Source: WVZL01 sp041862375 (GTDB taxonomy: Bacteria; Acidobacteriota; Aminicenantia; Aminicenantales; Aminicenantaceae). Taken from it: 14,595 nucleotides of DNA. A program made the position numbers and the translations under genes. Of the stretch, positions 1-9,216 are shown one piece after another (position 1 is the stretch's first letter; each line of letters begins with the position of its first letter). Location: contig JBGVTE010000123.1 in NCBI GenBank assembly GCA_041862375.1, forward strand, positions 1 to 14,595, read 5' to 3'. The notes beneath the pieces were generated by a model that was not told the origin of the DNA, ran no database searches, and worked only from the letters and a program-made list of their open reading frames with translations.

Positions 1-2
1 TG

Positions 3-1742
3 GTTGCGGTGCTTTGTGCGGTGGTTTTGGTGGCAGCGTCAGCTTTTCTGTATTTGGGGAGAGAAGGGCCGGTCGTTCCTTCCTCAGAGGTAAAAATGCT
101 GGTAGTGCTGCCTTTTGAGAACCTGGGGTCTCAGGAGGATGAGTATTTTGCCGATGGACTGACAGAGGAACTCACGAACCGCCTGTCCTATCTTCACGGC
201 CTTGGAGTCATCTCACGAACAAGTGCCAATCAGTATAAGGAAACTCCCAAGACAATAAAACAGATCGGAGAAGAGCTGGGTGTTGACTATGTGCTCGAAG
301 GAGCTGTGCGCTGGGAAAGAAAGGCCGAAAATAGTGGTCAGGTGCGGGTCACTCCGCAGCTTATCCGGGTCTCTGATGATACTCACCTCTGGTCTGAGCG
401 CTATGACAGAGTCATCGAGGATATCTTCTCGGTGCAGTCGGAAATCGCTGAAGAGGTTGCACAGCAATTAGACCTAGCTGTTCTTGCACCCGAACGAAGA
501 GCTTTAAACAGGAGGCCAACTGACAATATTGAAGCGTGGGACACTTCCCTTCGAGGACTTGAACACCTGAATCGAGGATACTCACAATCAGATCCTAAAG
601 AAATTGAACAAGGAATTCATTTGCATGAGAGAGCGGTAGAATTAGACCCTAACTTTGCTTTAGCATATGTGAACATGAGCTTTGGTCATTCTTGGCTATA
701 TTTCTTTGGATTTGATCGTACTGAGGAACGCCTGGAAAAATCAAAAGCCGCGGCGGATAGAGCACTTGAGATACAACCAGATATGCCCGGCGCACGTCAA
801 GCACTGGCCAATTACTACTACCGGGGATTCCTGGATTATGATCGGGCAGCAGAAATATTTGAATCCATTCAAAAAGAGCGTCCTAACTTTAACCCAGATT
901 TGCTTGGCTTTATCCAGCGACGACAAGGAAAGTGGGAACAAGCTTTGGAGACACTAAAAAAAGCATTTAGACTTAATCCGCTTAATGATGGATTAGCCTA
1001 TGAAATAGGTGGTGCCTGTGTCAGCATGCGCAAGTATGAGGAGGCTGAAACCTGGTTCAATCGTTCTCTCTCGATTAACCCCAATCGGTTTCAACCACAG
1101 CTAGGAAAAATCGGAATTTTAGTCCTTACAAAGGGAAATACTGATGAAGTTTATAACTTATTGGAAGCAGTTCCTGGACATCCATTAACTGACTATATGT
1201 GGTTTACTATTGGAATGGCGGATAGGAACTACCAGCAAGTACTGGACCGGCTTTCCTCACTGGCCTATGAATCTTTTGAGGAACAACATTTCTATTTTGA
1301 GAAGAATCTAACTTATGCCTCTGTATATCATGTAATGAGAGAGGTTGCACTTATGAGAACTCACGCTGAATCAGCACGAATTGTACTGCAGAAAAAGGTA
1401 AGAGAGCGCCCTGATGACCCAAGATATCACGCTGCACTCGGCCTCTCCTATGCCTACCTAGGGGATAAGAATAAAGCCATACAAGAAGGAATTCGTGCAA
1501 CACAGCTCTATCCCGTATCTAAAGACGCAGCCCAAGGACCTATATACATCATAAACTTAGCCAGGATTTATACCGTGGTCGGTGAATACAATAATGCTGT
1601 TGATCAGCTGGAGTACATGCTCTCTAATCCGACAGCTGAATATCTTTGGCATCTTGTCTCTGTCCCTTATTTGAGGCTTGATCCAAGGTGGGATCCTCTG
1701 CGGGAGCATCCCCGGTTCAAACGTTTGCTTGAAGCGAATTAA
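3..1742 (+). CDS. TolB/FlgO-like domain plus TPR membrane protein, 5' truncated by window
   Basis: The reading frame is open to the first base of the window, so the GTG at 9 is probably not the true start. The visible protein opens with a hydrophobic helix (VLCAVVLVAASAFLYLG). A TolB/FlgO-like domain follows at about residues 28-155, with the typical phrases VLPFENLG, YFADGLTEEL and LGVDYVLEGAV. The rest is a TPR array (for example AVELDPNFALAYVNM, AFRLNPLNDGLAYEIG). It ends in the tail SVPYLRLDPRWDPLREHPRF, common in kinase-TPR and adenylate-cyclase-like TPR proteins. The downstream neighbour has the same helix-TolB-TPR order behind a kinase domain, so a kinase domain probably lies upstream of the window; that is inference. 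A stand-alone TPR membrane protein or a cyclase-type N-terminus is also possible. The TPR part should bind partner proteins outside the membrane. It ends 62 bases before the next gene on the same strand. Confidence 0.85.
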   Translation, partial: VAVLCAVVLVAASAFLYLGREGPVVPSSEVKMLVVLPFENLGSQEDEYFADGLTEELTNRLSYLHGLGVISRTSANQYKETPKTIKQIGEELGVDYVLEGAVRWERKAENSGQVRVTPQLIRVSDDTHLWSERYDRVIEDIFSVQSEIAEEVAQQLDLAVLAPERRALNRRPTDNIEAWDTSLRGLEHLNRGYSQSDPKEIEQGIHLHERAVELDPNFALAYVNMSFGHSWLYFFGFDRTEERLEKSKAAADRALEIQPDMPGARQALANYYYRGFLDYDRAAEIFESIQKERPNFNPDLLGFIQRRQGKWEQALETLKKAFRLNPLNDGLAYEIGGACVSMRKYEEAETWFNRSLSINPNRFQPQLGKIGILVLTKGNTDEVYNLLEAVPGHPLTDYMWFTIGMADRNYQQVLDRLSSLAYESFEEQHFYFEKNLTYASVYHVMREVALMRTHAESARIVLQKKVRERPDDPRYHAALGLSYAYLGDKNKAIQEGIRATQLYPVSKDAAQGPIYIINLARIYTVVGEYNNAVDQLEYMLSNPTAEYLWHLVSVPYLRLDPRWDPLREHPRFKRLLEAN

Positions 1743-1804
1743 AGTAAAGGATCAAGAGAAATTAGCATCTTTTTTCCTGAATAATCGTATAAAAGATATA
1801 TGTC

Positions 1805-4300
1805 ATGAAGTGTCTTAACTGCCAGTATGAGAATCCTGAAGGAATGGTTTTTTGCATTAAATGTGCAGCTGAACTACCCTCTTCTGAAAAAATCTTGGAA
1901 ACTGAGACGGGATCTATTCAAGAGCCAGTAAAAGAATTAGCTAGAGGAGTAACTTTCGCTAAGCGATATGAGGTCATTGAAGAGCTGGGCAAAGGAGGTA
2001 TGGGCAGAGTTTACAGGGTAGTAGACAAGAAGGTAAACGAGGAAGTGGCTTTGAAGCTCATCAAGCCTGAGATTGCATCTGACCACAAAACCATTGAAAG
2101 ATTCAATAATGAATTGAAGACGGCGCGCAGGATTTCCCATAAGAATGTCTGCCGCATGTACCATCTTGGTGAAGATGAAGGGACTCACTACATCACTATG
2201 GAGTATGTCTCTGGAGAGAGTTTAAAGAGCATGATAAGGATGACAAAACAGTTGAGCGTGGCGACAGCCGTGAATATAGGAATGCAGGTCTGTGAGGGAT
2301 TAAATGAAGCGCACCGGTTAGGAGTTGTGCATCGGGATTTGAAGCCTCAGAACATAGTAATTGACAGGGAAGGTAATGCTCGGATCATGGATTTTGGCTT
2401 AGCACGCTCCCTTAAGACAAAGGGAGTTACAGAAGCTGGAGTAATAATCGGTACCCCTGCGTACATGGCCCCTGAGCAGGTGGAAGCCGAGGAAGTTGAT
2501 CAGCGGTCGGATATCTATTCGTTGGGAGTTGTTTTGTTTGAAATGCTAACCGGGAGAGTTCCTTTTGAAGGAGAAACGGTTTTAAGCATTGTCATGAAGC
2601 ACAAGAGTGAGATACCTCCAGATCCAAAGAGAATTAATCGCCGGATTCCTGAAGAGTTAAGTCGTCTTGTTCTGAAATGTTTAGAGAAAGATAAGGAGAG
2701 TCGTTATCAGAGTGTTGGAGAGGTGCATGACGAACTAGCCAGAATAGAGAAAGCCATTCCGACCCCTGCGGAAGGTATAATTAAGAAAGAGCTCGAAAGA
2801 GAAAAACTGAGTGGGATCAAATGGAAAAGAAATATTTTCTATGGAGCATCGGCTCTTCTTTTGATTTTATTGATTGCGGGCGGGATATTTTTATCCCAAA
2901 GAAGAAACGGAGCGATAGATTCGATTGCAGTCCTACCCTTTGAAAATGTGAATGCAGATCCAGACACGGAATACCTGAGCGACGGTATAGCTGAGAGCAT
3001 TATCAGCAGGCTGACGCGGCTGCCCAATCTGAAAAAAGTTATTGCCCGAAGTTCTGTATTCCGCTACAAGGGGAAGGAAATAGACCCGCAGGCAGTAGGG
3101 CAAGAGCTTGGTGTAGATGCGGTACTTGTAAGTCAGATGAACAGGCACGGCGATGAGCTGATTCTCAGTGTTGAGCTGATGAAAGTCCAGGATAACAGCC
3201 GAATCTGGGGAAATCGGTACAGACGTAAGATATCAGAAATTTTCGTTGTTCAGGAAGAGATAACGAATTCGATAACCGAAAATCTCAGGTTGAGTTTAAC
3301 AGGCGAAGAGCTTGAACGTATGACCAAACGTTATACGGATAACTCTGAAGCTTTTGTAGCCTATTCAAAGGGCCGTTTTTTCTGGAACAAGAGAACAGAA
3401 GAAGATTTGAAGAGATCTATTGGGTATTTCGAGCAGGCGATTCAAATTGACCCCAATTTTGCTCTCGCTTACACTGGACTATCTCACTCCTATCTTCTGC
3501 TTCCAGAGTACGGTATCTTTCCCCCAAAAGAGGCTTATCCGATAGTGAAAGAGGCAGCCCAGAGAGCACTGGATATTGACCCTATGCTTGCTGAAGCACA
3601 CGTCTCTCTCGCCCAAATTAAGCGGCGTTACGATTATGACTGGATTGCTGCTGAGAGAAAGTACAAACGAGCCATTGAGATCGATCCAAATTATTCTACT
3701 GCGCACCATTGGTATGCTTATGATTTAATGTGTATAGGTCGGTTTGATGAGGCAATTCTGGAGATGAGGCGTGCCCATGAACTCGATCCTCTCTCTCTTG
3801 TAATAAACAGAAATTTAGGCCAGGTTTATTACCGTGCTGGTCACTATGAAGAAGCTATAGAGGCATTGCACAAGACTCTCGAAATGGACCCAAACTTCAG
3901 TTTTACACATTTTCATCTTGGATCTACCTACTTGCATATGTCGATGTATGAAGAAGCTCTTTCAGAGTTTCGATTAGAGCAGGAAATTACACAAAGCTTG
4001 AGCCAGCGTGTTGAAGCTTGGATTGGTGTTGTCTACGCCAAGATGGGAGAAAAAGAAAAAGCGCTGAATATACTCAAGGAAATTGAAAAAAAATCGAAGG
4101 ATACTTATATTTCGCAAACATCAGTGGCTATTTTGCATTTTGCCCTTGGCGACAAGGATCAAGGATTTGAGTGGCTGGAAAAAGCTTATGAGGAATACGA
4201 CAGTTGGCTCCGATTACTTAAAACAGATCCCATATTTAATGGTATCCGCCCGGACCCACGTTACATAACACTGCTGAGAAAAATGGGCTTAGAAGAATAA
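1805..4300 (+). CDS. Receptor-like Ser/Thr protein kinase: zinc ribbon, kinase, membrane helix, TolB/FlgO-like domain, TPRs
   Basis: The 831-residue protein starts with a zinc ribbon (C3, C6, C17, C20). A complete Hanks-type kinase domain spans about 55-315: glycine loop GKGGMG (62-67), lysine K84 in VALKLIKP, helix-C glutamate E103, catalytic loop HRDLKPQN (176-183), DFG at 196-198 and APE at 222-224. All catalytic residues are present, and the arginine before the catalytic aspartate makes it an RD kinase, usually activated by phosphorylation of the activation loop. One membrane helix lies at about 344-363. A TolB/FlgO-like domain (IDSIAVLPFENVNAD onward, about 371-500) and a long TPR array follow. 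The kinase should sit in the cytoplasm and the TolB-TPR part on the far side of the membrane, where it may sense ligands or proteins; that orientation is inferred. The ATG has no good Shine-Dalgarno sequence in front, but the zinc ribbon begins directly at it, which supports this start. Confidence 0.93.
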   Translation: MKCLNCQYENPEGMVFCIKCAAELPSSEKILETETGSIQEPVKELARGVTFAKRYEVIEELGKGGMGRVYRVVDKKVNEEVALKLIKPEIASDHKTIERFNNELKTARRISHKNVCRMYHLGEDEGTHYITMEYVSGESLKSMIRMTKQLSVATAVNIGMQVCEGLNEAHRLGVVHRDLKPQNIVIDREGNARIMDFGLARSLKTKGVTEAGVIIGTPAYMAPEQVEAEEVDQRSDIYSLGVVLFEMLTGRVPFEGETVLSIVMKHKSEIPPDPKRINRRIPEELSRLVLKCLEKDKESRYQSVGEVHDELARIEKAIPTPAEGIIKKELEREKLSGIKWKRNIFYGASALLLILLIAGGIFLSQRRNGAIDSIAVLPFENVNADPDTEYLSDGIAESIISRLTRLPNLKKVIARSSVFRYKGKEIDPQAVGQELGVDAVLVSQMNRHGDELILSVELMKVQDNSRIWGNRYRRKISEIFVVQEEITNSITENLRLSLTGEELERMTKRYTDNSEAFVAYSKGRFFWNKRTEEDLKRSIGYFEQAIQIDPNFALAYTGLSHSYLLLPEYGIFPPKEAYPIVKEAAQRALDIDPMLAEAHVSLAQIKRRYDYDWIAAERKYKRAIEIDPNYSTAHHWYAYDLMCIGRFDEAILEMRRAHELDPLSLVINRNLGQVYYRAGHYEEAIEALHKTLEMDPNFSFTHFHLGSTYLHMSMYEEALSEFRLEQEITQSLSQRVEAWIGVVYAKMGEKEKALNILKEIEKKSKDTYISQTSVAILHFALGDKDQGFEWLEKAYEEYDSWLRLLKTDPIFNGIRPDPRYITLLRKMGLEE

Positions 4301-4305
4301 TCCAA

Positions 4306-4326
4306 AAGAGAAGCTAGGGTTCTCTT
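4306..4326 (+). terminator. Hairpin just after the kinase gene
   Basis: Seven perfect base pairs (AAGAGAA with TTCTCTT) enclose a 7-base loop, starting 6 bases after the stop codon of the kinase gene. No T-run follows, so it is not a classical intrinsic terminator. It may protect the mRNA 3' end or be chance. Confidence 0.3.
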
Positions 4327-4580
4327 CAATACACTCATAAATTTCCGTTAGGCGGTTAGGGGTGATGAAAATTAAAGTAGTCATTGAGCGATGGGCATAC
4401 GACTTGAAGGCATGCTCGCTTTTCTTTCTTTATCATGAAAAAAAAGATGCTTACTAAGATAAACTTTTTGTTAGTATACTCGTAATATTTCGTATAGAAT
4501 AAAAGATTAATCTAAAGACAGGCTGGATGTATTCCATCAGGAATAGTGTTTAGAACTGATTTTAAAATGAGGAGGAAAGT
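4327..4580. other. Intergenic stretch without a gene
   Basis: I see no convincing ORF or RNA gene here. An AT-rich piece near 4468-4500 (TTGTTA, then TATACT and TATAGA) could contain a promoter for the LolA-like gene, but no pair has a good -35/-10 spacing. Confidence 0.4.
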
Positions 4581-5315
4581 ATGATGAAGAGAATTTTTTT
4601 GCACTTTCTTGTGAGCCTCTTAATTGCAAGTATTGTGGTTTCCTTTGGATTTAGTCAGACAGCTAAAGAAATTCGAGAAAAAATGATTGAGGCTGAAGGC
4701 GGAAAAGCAGCCTTTGAGAGCGTTAAGGATATGACCTTATCAGGTGCGGCTGAATTGATTCAGCAAGGTTTGAGTGGCCCAATCACTGTCTACAAGAAAG
4801 AGCCAGACAAGAGGCGATTAGATTTTGAAGTGTATGGTTTAGTTATCACCCAAGCCTATGACGGTAAGATTGCTTGGCAAATCAATCCCCAGACCGGTAG
4901 CACAGAAGAAATGTCGGAGCAGGATGCAGCAGAGATGAAGAGGGAATCCTTGCCCATTGTTTCAGCCCTTTATCCTGAAAAATACGGGTTTACTTACGAA
5001 TACAAAGGTAAGGAAAAAATTGAAGAAAAGGAATATTATCTACTTGAGATAACTTATCCTGATGGATTCAAAACAGCAAATTATGTTGATCCTGAAACAT
5101 ATCTTACCTATAAAATTAAGGCTAAAACAACAGGTCCAATGGGTAATGAAGTCGAAGTTGAGCAGTTTCCGTCTGACTATAAAAAAGTCGAGGGTATGGT
5201 TTTGGCACATTCCTTTATCACTTATTATAACGGGGAGGAATTTTTACGAATTACCATTGAAGAAGTAAAATTCAACACTGAATTAGAAGATTCTCTGTTT
5301 AAGATGAGTGAATAG
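4581..5315 (+). CDS. Exported LolA-like / outer-membrane lipoprotein-sorting-like protein
   Basis: The protein has 244 residues. A signal peptide occupies about 1-26: basic MMKR, a hydrophobic core and a likely cleavage near GFSQ. The mature part opens with AKEIREKMIEAEGGKAAFESVKDM, typical of LolA-like proteins of the outer-membrane lipoprotein-sorting superfamily. It continues with strands in the usual order: QQGLSGPITVYKKEPDKRRL, AYDGKIAWQINP, YYLLEITYPDG and YVDPETYLTYKI. Such proteins fold as an open beta-barrel that holds a lipid or lipoprotein acyl chain in the periplasm; the ligand here is unknown. An AGGAGG lies 7 bases before the ATG at 4581. The ATG at 4584 is an equally possible start and changes one residue. 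Intergenic gaps on both sides suggest its own transcript. It is not canonical LolA, because no LolB or FtsK partner is nearby. Confidence 0.75.
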   Translation: MMKRIFLHFLVSLLIASIVVSFGFSQTAKEIREKMIEAEGGKAAFESVKDMTLSGAAELIQQGLSGPITVYKKEPDKRRLDFEVYGLVITQAYDGKIAWQINPQTGSTEEMSEQDAAEMKRESLPIVSALYPEKYGFTYEYKGKEKIEEKEYYLLEITYPDGFKTANYVDPETYLTYKIKAKTTGPMGNEVEVEQFPSDYKKVEGMVLAHSFITYYNGEEFLRITIEEVKFNTELEDSLFKMSE

Positions 5316-5540
5316 AGTATCTGCTCACTTTTGAACCAAATTTATGAGGAATAGTGCTCGAAAAGAAGATTAGGGGAACAAGAATTTTCCCATATTTTGA
5401 CGTATTTTTTATTCAGTGGTATAAGCATACAAAGTAGAGGCGCGACAATATTAATTGCTTTGATATGCTGAGAAACTAGGGCGTTAAAATAGTATCGGAT
5501 ATATTTCTCGTGCGATGACTCATTATTAGTTGAGGGAAAA

Positions 5541-6524
5541 ATGGACACTGTGGTAAAAAAATATCTAAAAAGTTTCAAATTTGCCGATCTTCAACATTGT
5601 AAGAACATGGGAGTTATTCCTCTATTGACAGACTTAAACCATACTCCAGAATACCTTACTTTAAAAGATGCTTTAGATAAGCAGGTGCTGGCAATTTCAG
5701 AAGTGAGTCAAGAAGGGGCAGTCCCTGAATTGAAGGTTACTAACAAGGGAGACCTACCGGTTCTTCTTCTTGATGGCGAAGAGCTTACAGGAGCCAAGCA
5801 AAACAGAGTGCTGAACACAACAATTTTATTAAAGGAGAAATCTGAAACAATTATTCCCGTCAGCTGTACAGAGCAAGGGAGATGGTCGTATACATCAAAA
5901 GATTTTTCTGATTCTGGAACCGTTATGATTCCTAAAATTAGAGTGATGAAGGCTCAGACTGTTTCAGATTCATTAGAAGAATCGAGCCAATACCGATCTG
6001 ATCAGGGAACTGTCTGGACCGCTATTGATGAAATGTCTGAAGAGGCTGAGGCTCGCTCGCAAACAGGAGCTATGAGAGACGTTTTTGAAGCGAGGATGAG
6101 TGACCTCGATGAATATCTGGAAGCCTTCACGTCTGTGCCTCATCAAAGAGGATTGATTGCATTCATTGATGAGGAAATCGTAGGATTTGACTTCCTATCC
6201 CTTGAGTCAGCATATACTCAGCTTCATCAAAAGTTAGTGAAAAGCTATGCCATGGAATCTCTGCTGCGAAAAGATCCAAAATTAAATAAACCAGATGCAA
6301 AAATGGCAAAGGCATTCATTGATGAAGCGCTTAAGTGTGATGAGAAAAAGTATGAATCTATAGGAAAAGGATGGGATTATCGTTATGAGGGGAGATTAAT
6401 GGTCGGGTCTGCTCTTAAATTCGAGAAGAAAGTGATTCATACTGCATTTTTCAGGATTACAGAAAGCGAGAAAGCAGGGAAGATTGCCGGGTTTAGGAGA
6501 AGAAGAAGCTATAGAACAGATTAG
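5541..6524 (+). CDS. ARPP-1 family domain protein
   Basis: The protein has 327 residues and no signal peptide or membrane segment, so it is probably cytoplasmic. The conserved blocks LLLDGEELTGAKQNRV (about 75-90) and IPVSCTEQGRW (105-115) are what I recognise from the ARPP-1 family (ADP-ribosylglycohydrolase and rhodanese-phosphatase associated protein). That family was named from genome context and has no established enzyme activity that I know of. Between and after the blocks the protein is mostly helical and acidic, then basic, ending in FRRRRSYRTD. A GAGGGA motif 6 bases before the ATG supports the start. No ADP-ribosylglycohydrolase, rhodanese or phosphatase gene is visible beside it, so here it is an orphan between two envelope genes. 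Family call is from memory of motifs. Confidence 0.7.
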   Translation: MDTVVKKYLKSFKFADLQHCKNMGVIPLLTDLNHTPEYLTLKDALDKQVLAISEVSQEGAVPELKVTNKGDLPVLLLDGEELTGAKQNRVLNTTILLKEKSETIIPVSCTEQGRWSYTSKDFSDSGTVMIPKIRVMKAQTVSDSLEESSQYRSDQGTVWTAIDEMSEEAEARSQTGAMRDVFEARMSDLDEYLEAFTSVPHQRGLIAFIDEEIVGFDFLSLESAYTQLHQKLVKSYAMESLLRKDPKLNKPDAKMAKAFIDEALKCDEKKYESIGKGWDYRYEGRLMVGSALKFEKKVIHTAFFRITESEKAGKIAGFRRRRSYRTD

Positions 6525-6661
6525 AGATAATAAAATCAGAACTCCTATATTCAATCAGATTACAGTATAAGCCAGAAGCAACTAGCAAAAGGGGATAAAA
6601 ATAAAATATGTGAACTGATTCCTTCTTAATTTCGTAGTATAAGGTAAGGAGGCATCGAGCG

Positions 6662-7369
6662 ATGAGATCTGTAAAAGCCATGAAAATATTACTAACAGCT
6701 CTTCTCATTGGAGGAGTATGTGCATGTGTTCCAGTTGATGAGTTGAAAGAAGAGATGAGAACTATTCAATTAGGTGAGGCTGAATCAGTAAAAGTAGAAT
6801 TAAACCTAGGAGCAGGTGAGTTGAGACTCCAAGGAGGAGCCGATTATCTTATGGAAGCCTACTTTAACTATAATGTTCGCAGATGGAAGCCTGAAGTTTT
6901 TTATCAGGTTTCAGACAGTCGCGGGATACTTAAGGTCAAACAGGGTAAGAGTTCAGGTATTCCCATTGGTAAAACCCGAAACCGATGGGATATTAGCTTG
7001 AGCAATGATGCTCCTCTTGATCTTGAAGTAAATTTTGGAGCCGGAGAAGGGAAGCTTGATTTTCGGGGAATAATTCTTGAATCCCTTGATATTGACATGG
7101 GTGCTGGAGAACTTAAGGTAGATCTGACAGGAGAGCGAATGGAGAATTTAGATGTAACAATTGATGGTGGAGTCGGCAGTCTCAAAATCTACCTTCCTCG
7201 CAATATCGGAGTGCGTGTGGATGTTGATAAGGGGATTGGATCAGTGGATGCAGTAGGAATGAATAAGAAGGGAAGCGTCTACACCAATGATGCTTTTGGA
7301 GAATCTGGTGTTTCAATAGATGTGAAAATAGATGCTGGTATCGGAAGCATTGATTTAAGATTGAGGTAA
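6662..7369 (+). CDS. Toast-rack (LiaF-like) domain protein, probable lipoprotein
   Basis: The protein has 235 residues. Residues 1-22 form a short lipoprotein-type signal (MKILLTALLIGGVCAC). C22, or less well C20, would be the lipidated cysteine, although the lipobox is not ideal. The mature part is built from six short beta modules, each with a G-x-G turn: GAG at 50-52, 126-128 and 147-149, GVG at 170-172, GIG at 191-193 and 226-228. Each is followed by alternating hydrophobic residues. This is the beta-solenoid pattern of toast-rack domains, which also form the C-terminus of LiaF-type cell-envelope stress proteins. The role here is unknown; adhesion or envelope-stress sensing is a guess. 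An AGGAGG 10 bases before 6662 chooses this ATG over the one at 6680. A likely terminator follows at 7391. Confidence 0.75.
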   Translation: MRSVKAMKILLTALLIGGVCACVPVDELKEEMRTIQLGEAESVKVELNLGAGELRLQGGADYLMEAYFNYNVRRWKPEVFYQVSDSRGILKVKQGKSSGIPIGKTRNRWDISLSNDAPLDLEVNFGAGEGKLDFRGIILESLDIDMGAGELKVDLTGERMENLDVTIDGGVGSLKIYLPRNIGVRVDVDKGIGSVDAVGMNKKGSVYTNDAFGESGVSIDVKIDAGIGSIDLRLR

Positions 7370-7390
7370 CTCGCTTTATTTTTAGGTAAT

Positions 7391-7423
7391 GTAAGTTATA
7401 AAACTTACTTGTCTTTTTCTTTT
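7391..7423 (+). terminator. Probable intrinsic terminator after the toast-rack gene
   Basis: GTAAGTT (7391-7397) pairs perfectly with AACTTAC (7402-7408) over a 4-base loop. A T-rich tract follows to 7423. The stem is AT-rich and weak, but position and T-tract fit. Confidence 0.5.
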
Positions 7424-7665
7424 AAACAATTTTCAACGGTATATCATAGTCCTTGATACTTTACCAATTATATACTGTTCAATTTTGGATAGACATCTGT
7501 ACACATATCATTGAAGTGATTAAGCATTCACGAATCCATGATAGCCAATAACTGCATAAAGGTCTTCGGTAATGGACCAATCAATCTTACTTGATATCTT
7601 AAGCTTTGAGTGATATAAACCCTCTTACCTGATGGCTGAAAAAGCATAAACAAGGAGTATAAAAA
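7424..7665. other. Intergenic stretch before the M81 gene
   Basis: No gene is supported here. The stretch is AT-rich and ends in the AAGGAG ribosome-binding site of the M81 gene. Candidate promoter hexamers (TTGATA and TATACT near 7454-7477) are only about 12 bases apart, too close for a standard sigma-70 promoter. Confidence 0.4.
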
Positions 7666-9216
7666 ATGATAAAAAGTGCAAGGGTATGTTCCAGAAGAAA
7701 CTACTTCCTTTGGATGCTCATTGTTCCTCTCTTGATTTTTACTTTTGGGTGCAGGAGCATCACGGAAGAGCAAGAAAAGATAAAAATTGCAGTCGCTCGG
7801 TTTTCTCACGAGACATGCACTTTCTGTCCTAAGCCAACAACTATCGAGGATTGGGAATATTACGGATTGCCTAGTCGTGATCTTTTCACTTCGAACCGTG
7901 GATATATCGGCGGCTTTAAAGCCATGTGCGAGGAGTTTGGAGGAATAGAGTTAGTCGGGATTCTTTCTCCTCGGGGAGCTCGTGGAGGCTCTTCAGGGAG
8001 CTGGATTACGATGGAAGCATTTGATAAGTATTCAAACCTTATTATAGAAGACCTGAAAAGAGCCGGACGTCTTGATGGCGTTTTTCTCTCTCTTCACGGT
8101 GCCATGGCAGTGACAGGAATTCCCAAGCCTGAGGCTGAGCTGGTGCGAAGGGTGAGGAAGGCCGTCGGCGATATCCCCATTTTTGTTACCCTTGATCTTC
8201 ATGCAAATGAAGATAATGAACTTTCAGATGCAGCTGATGCTGTGTTTATAATCAAGAGGTACCCGCATTACGATACAACACAGATAGGAGAGCGAGCTGC
8301 CCGGGTCATGATCAAGACCATTCTCGGGAAGTATAAGCCCTTCATGGCTACAAGAAAACCCGGTGTGATCACTCCGAGTGTTTTCCAGGGAACGGGTGTA
8401 TCTCCTGCGATGGAGATCATGGAGCGGGCTCGAAGATGGGAATGCATGTATTCAGACGTCTATGTCTCAGTTGCATTTGGATTTGCCTATGCTGACGTCC
8501 CTGATGTCGGGGCAACAGTCATGGTCGTTACCAACAATGACCAGGAGCTAGCGGATAGGATTGCAGATGATATGTCTGACTTTATATGGAGAATGAGAGA
8601 AGTTTTTGCAGGGAAAAAGCTACCAAAGACAAAGAAAGGCGTGGCTTTAGCAGTCCAAGCCGCACAAGATGGTAAAACTCCTGTGATTATTGCTGATCAC
8701 AGCGACAGGACAGGTGGATCTACTCATATTCTTCAAGAGCTGATAAACCAAGGAGCGAAGAATTTTTGTTTAGCCACTATCCGCGATGAGAAGGCCATAG
8801 AAAAGATTCAAGCTGAGAAGAAAGCAGGCGACGCAATCAGCATCGATGTTGGAGGCTATTCAGACAAATTCGCAGGAAATCCTGCCAGGATTGAGGGAAG
8901 CGTAGAGTTTCTTGGCAAGCTTGGCAGGGAGACAGCGGTAGTACTCCTCTTTGGCGAGAACAACCGGGTCATCCTTACTCCCCAGCTCAGGCAGGTTACG
9001 AGTCCTCGTATCTTTGAGTCTCTCGGTATTGATATCGAGGAGCTTGATATTATTGTCCTCAAGTCTCGCGTTCACTTCCGCAGAGGGTTTCATGAAACAG
9101 GCTTAGCTGGCGCTATCTTTGAGGTCGATGCACCGGGCTTTGGGCCGGCTGACCTGACCGTGCTTCCGTACAAGAACATTCCCAAGGATATTTATCCAGT
9201 TTATAGAAAAGACTGA
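7666..9216 (+). CDS. Exported M81 family metallopeptidase (MlrC-like)
   Basis: The 516-residue protein opens with a signal: residues 1-28 are basic then hydrophobic and end in FTFGC, so C29 may be lipidated, though the lipobox is imperfect. The catalytic domain follows, with the MlrC/M81 motifs ARFSHET (44-50), LSLHGAM (141-147), TLDLHAN (175-181) and RYPHYDT (198-204). D177, H179 and H201 are the candidate zinc ligands; their spacing (2 and 22 residues) is what I recall for Sphingomonas MlrC. A second family region lies at about 341-353 (ADHSDRTGGST). MlrC cleaves the linear tetrapeptide left from microcystin, but most homologues have unknown substrates, so only 'amidohydrolase or peptidase' is safe. 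An AAGGAG 10 bases before the ATG supports the start. It is the first of three same-strand exported hydrolase genes, and a hairpin directly follows its stop codon. Confidence 0.87.
   Translation: MIKSARVCSRRNYFLWMLIVPLLIFTFGCRSITEEQEKIKIAVARFSHETCTFCPKPTTIEDWEYYGLPSRDLFTSNRGYIGGFKAMCEEFGGIELVGILSPRGARGGSSGSWITMEAFDKYSNLIIEDLKRAGRLDGVFLSLHGAMAVTGIPKPEAELVRRVRKAVGDIPIFVTLDLHANEDNELSDAADAVFIIKRYPHYDTTQIGERAARVMIKTILGKYKPFMATRKPGVITPSVFQGTGVSPAMEIMERARRWECMYSDVYVSVAFGFAYADVPDVGATVMVVTNNDQELADRIADDMSDFIWRMREVFAGKKLPKTKKGVALAVQAAQDGKTPVIIADHSDRTGGSTHILQELINQGAKNFCLATIRDEKAIEKIQAEKKAGDAISIDVGGYSDKFAGNPARIEGSVEFLGKLGRETAVVLLFGENNRVILTPQLRQVTSPRIFESLGIDIEELDIIVLKSRVHFRRGFHETGLAGAIFEVDAPGFGPADLTVLPYKNIPKDIYPVYRKD

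Noticed and set aside
6904..7185. Reverse-strand open frame of 93 codons inside the toast-rack gene
   Set aside because: It lies wholly inside a convincing gene, is rich in S, P and R as antisense frames often are, and has no ribosome site.
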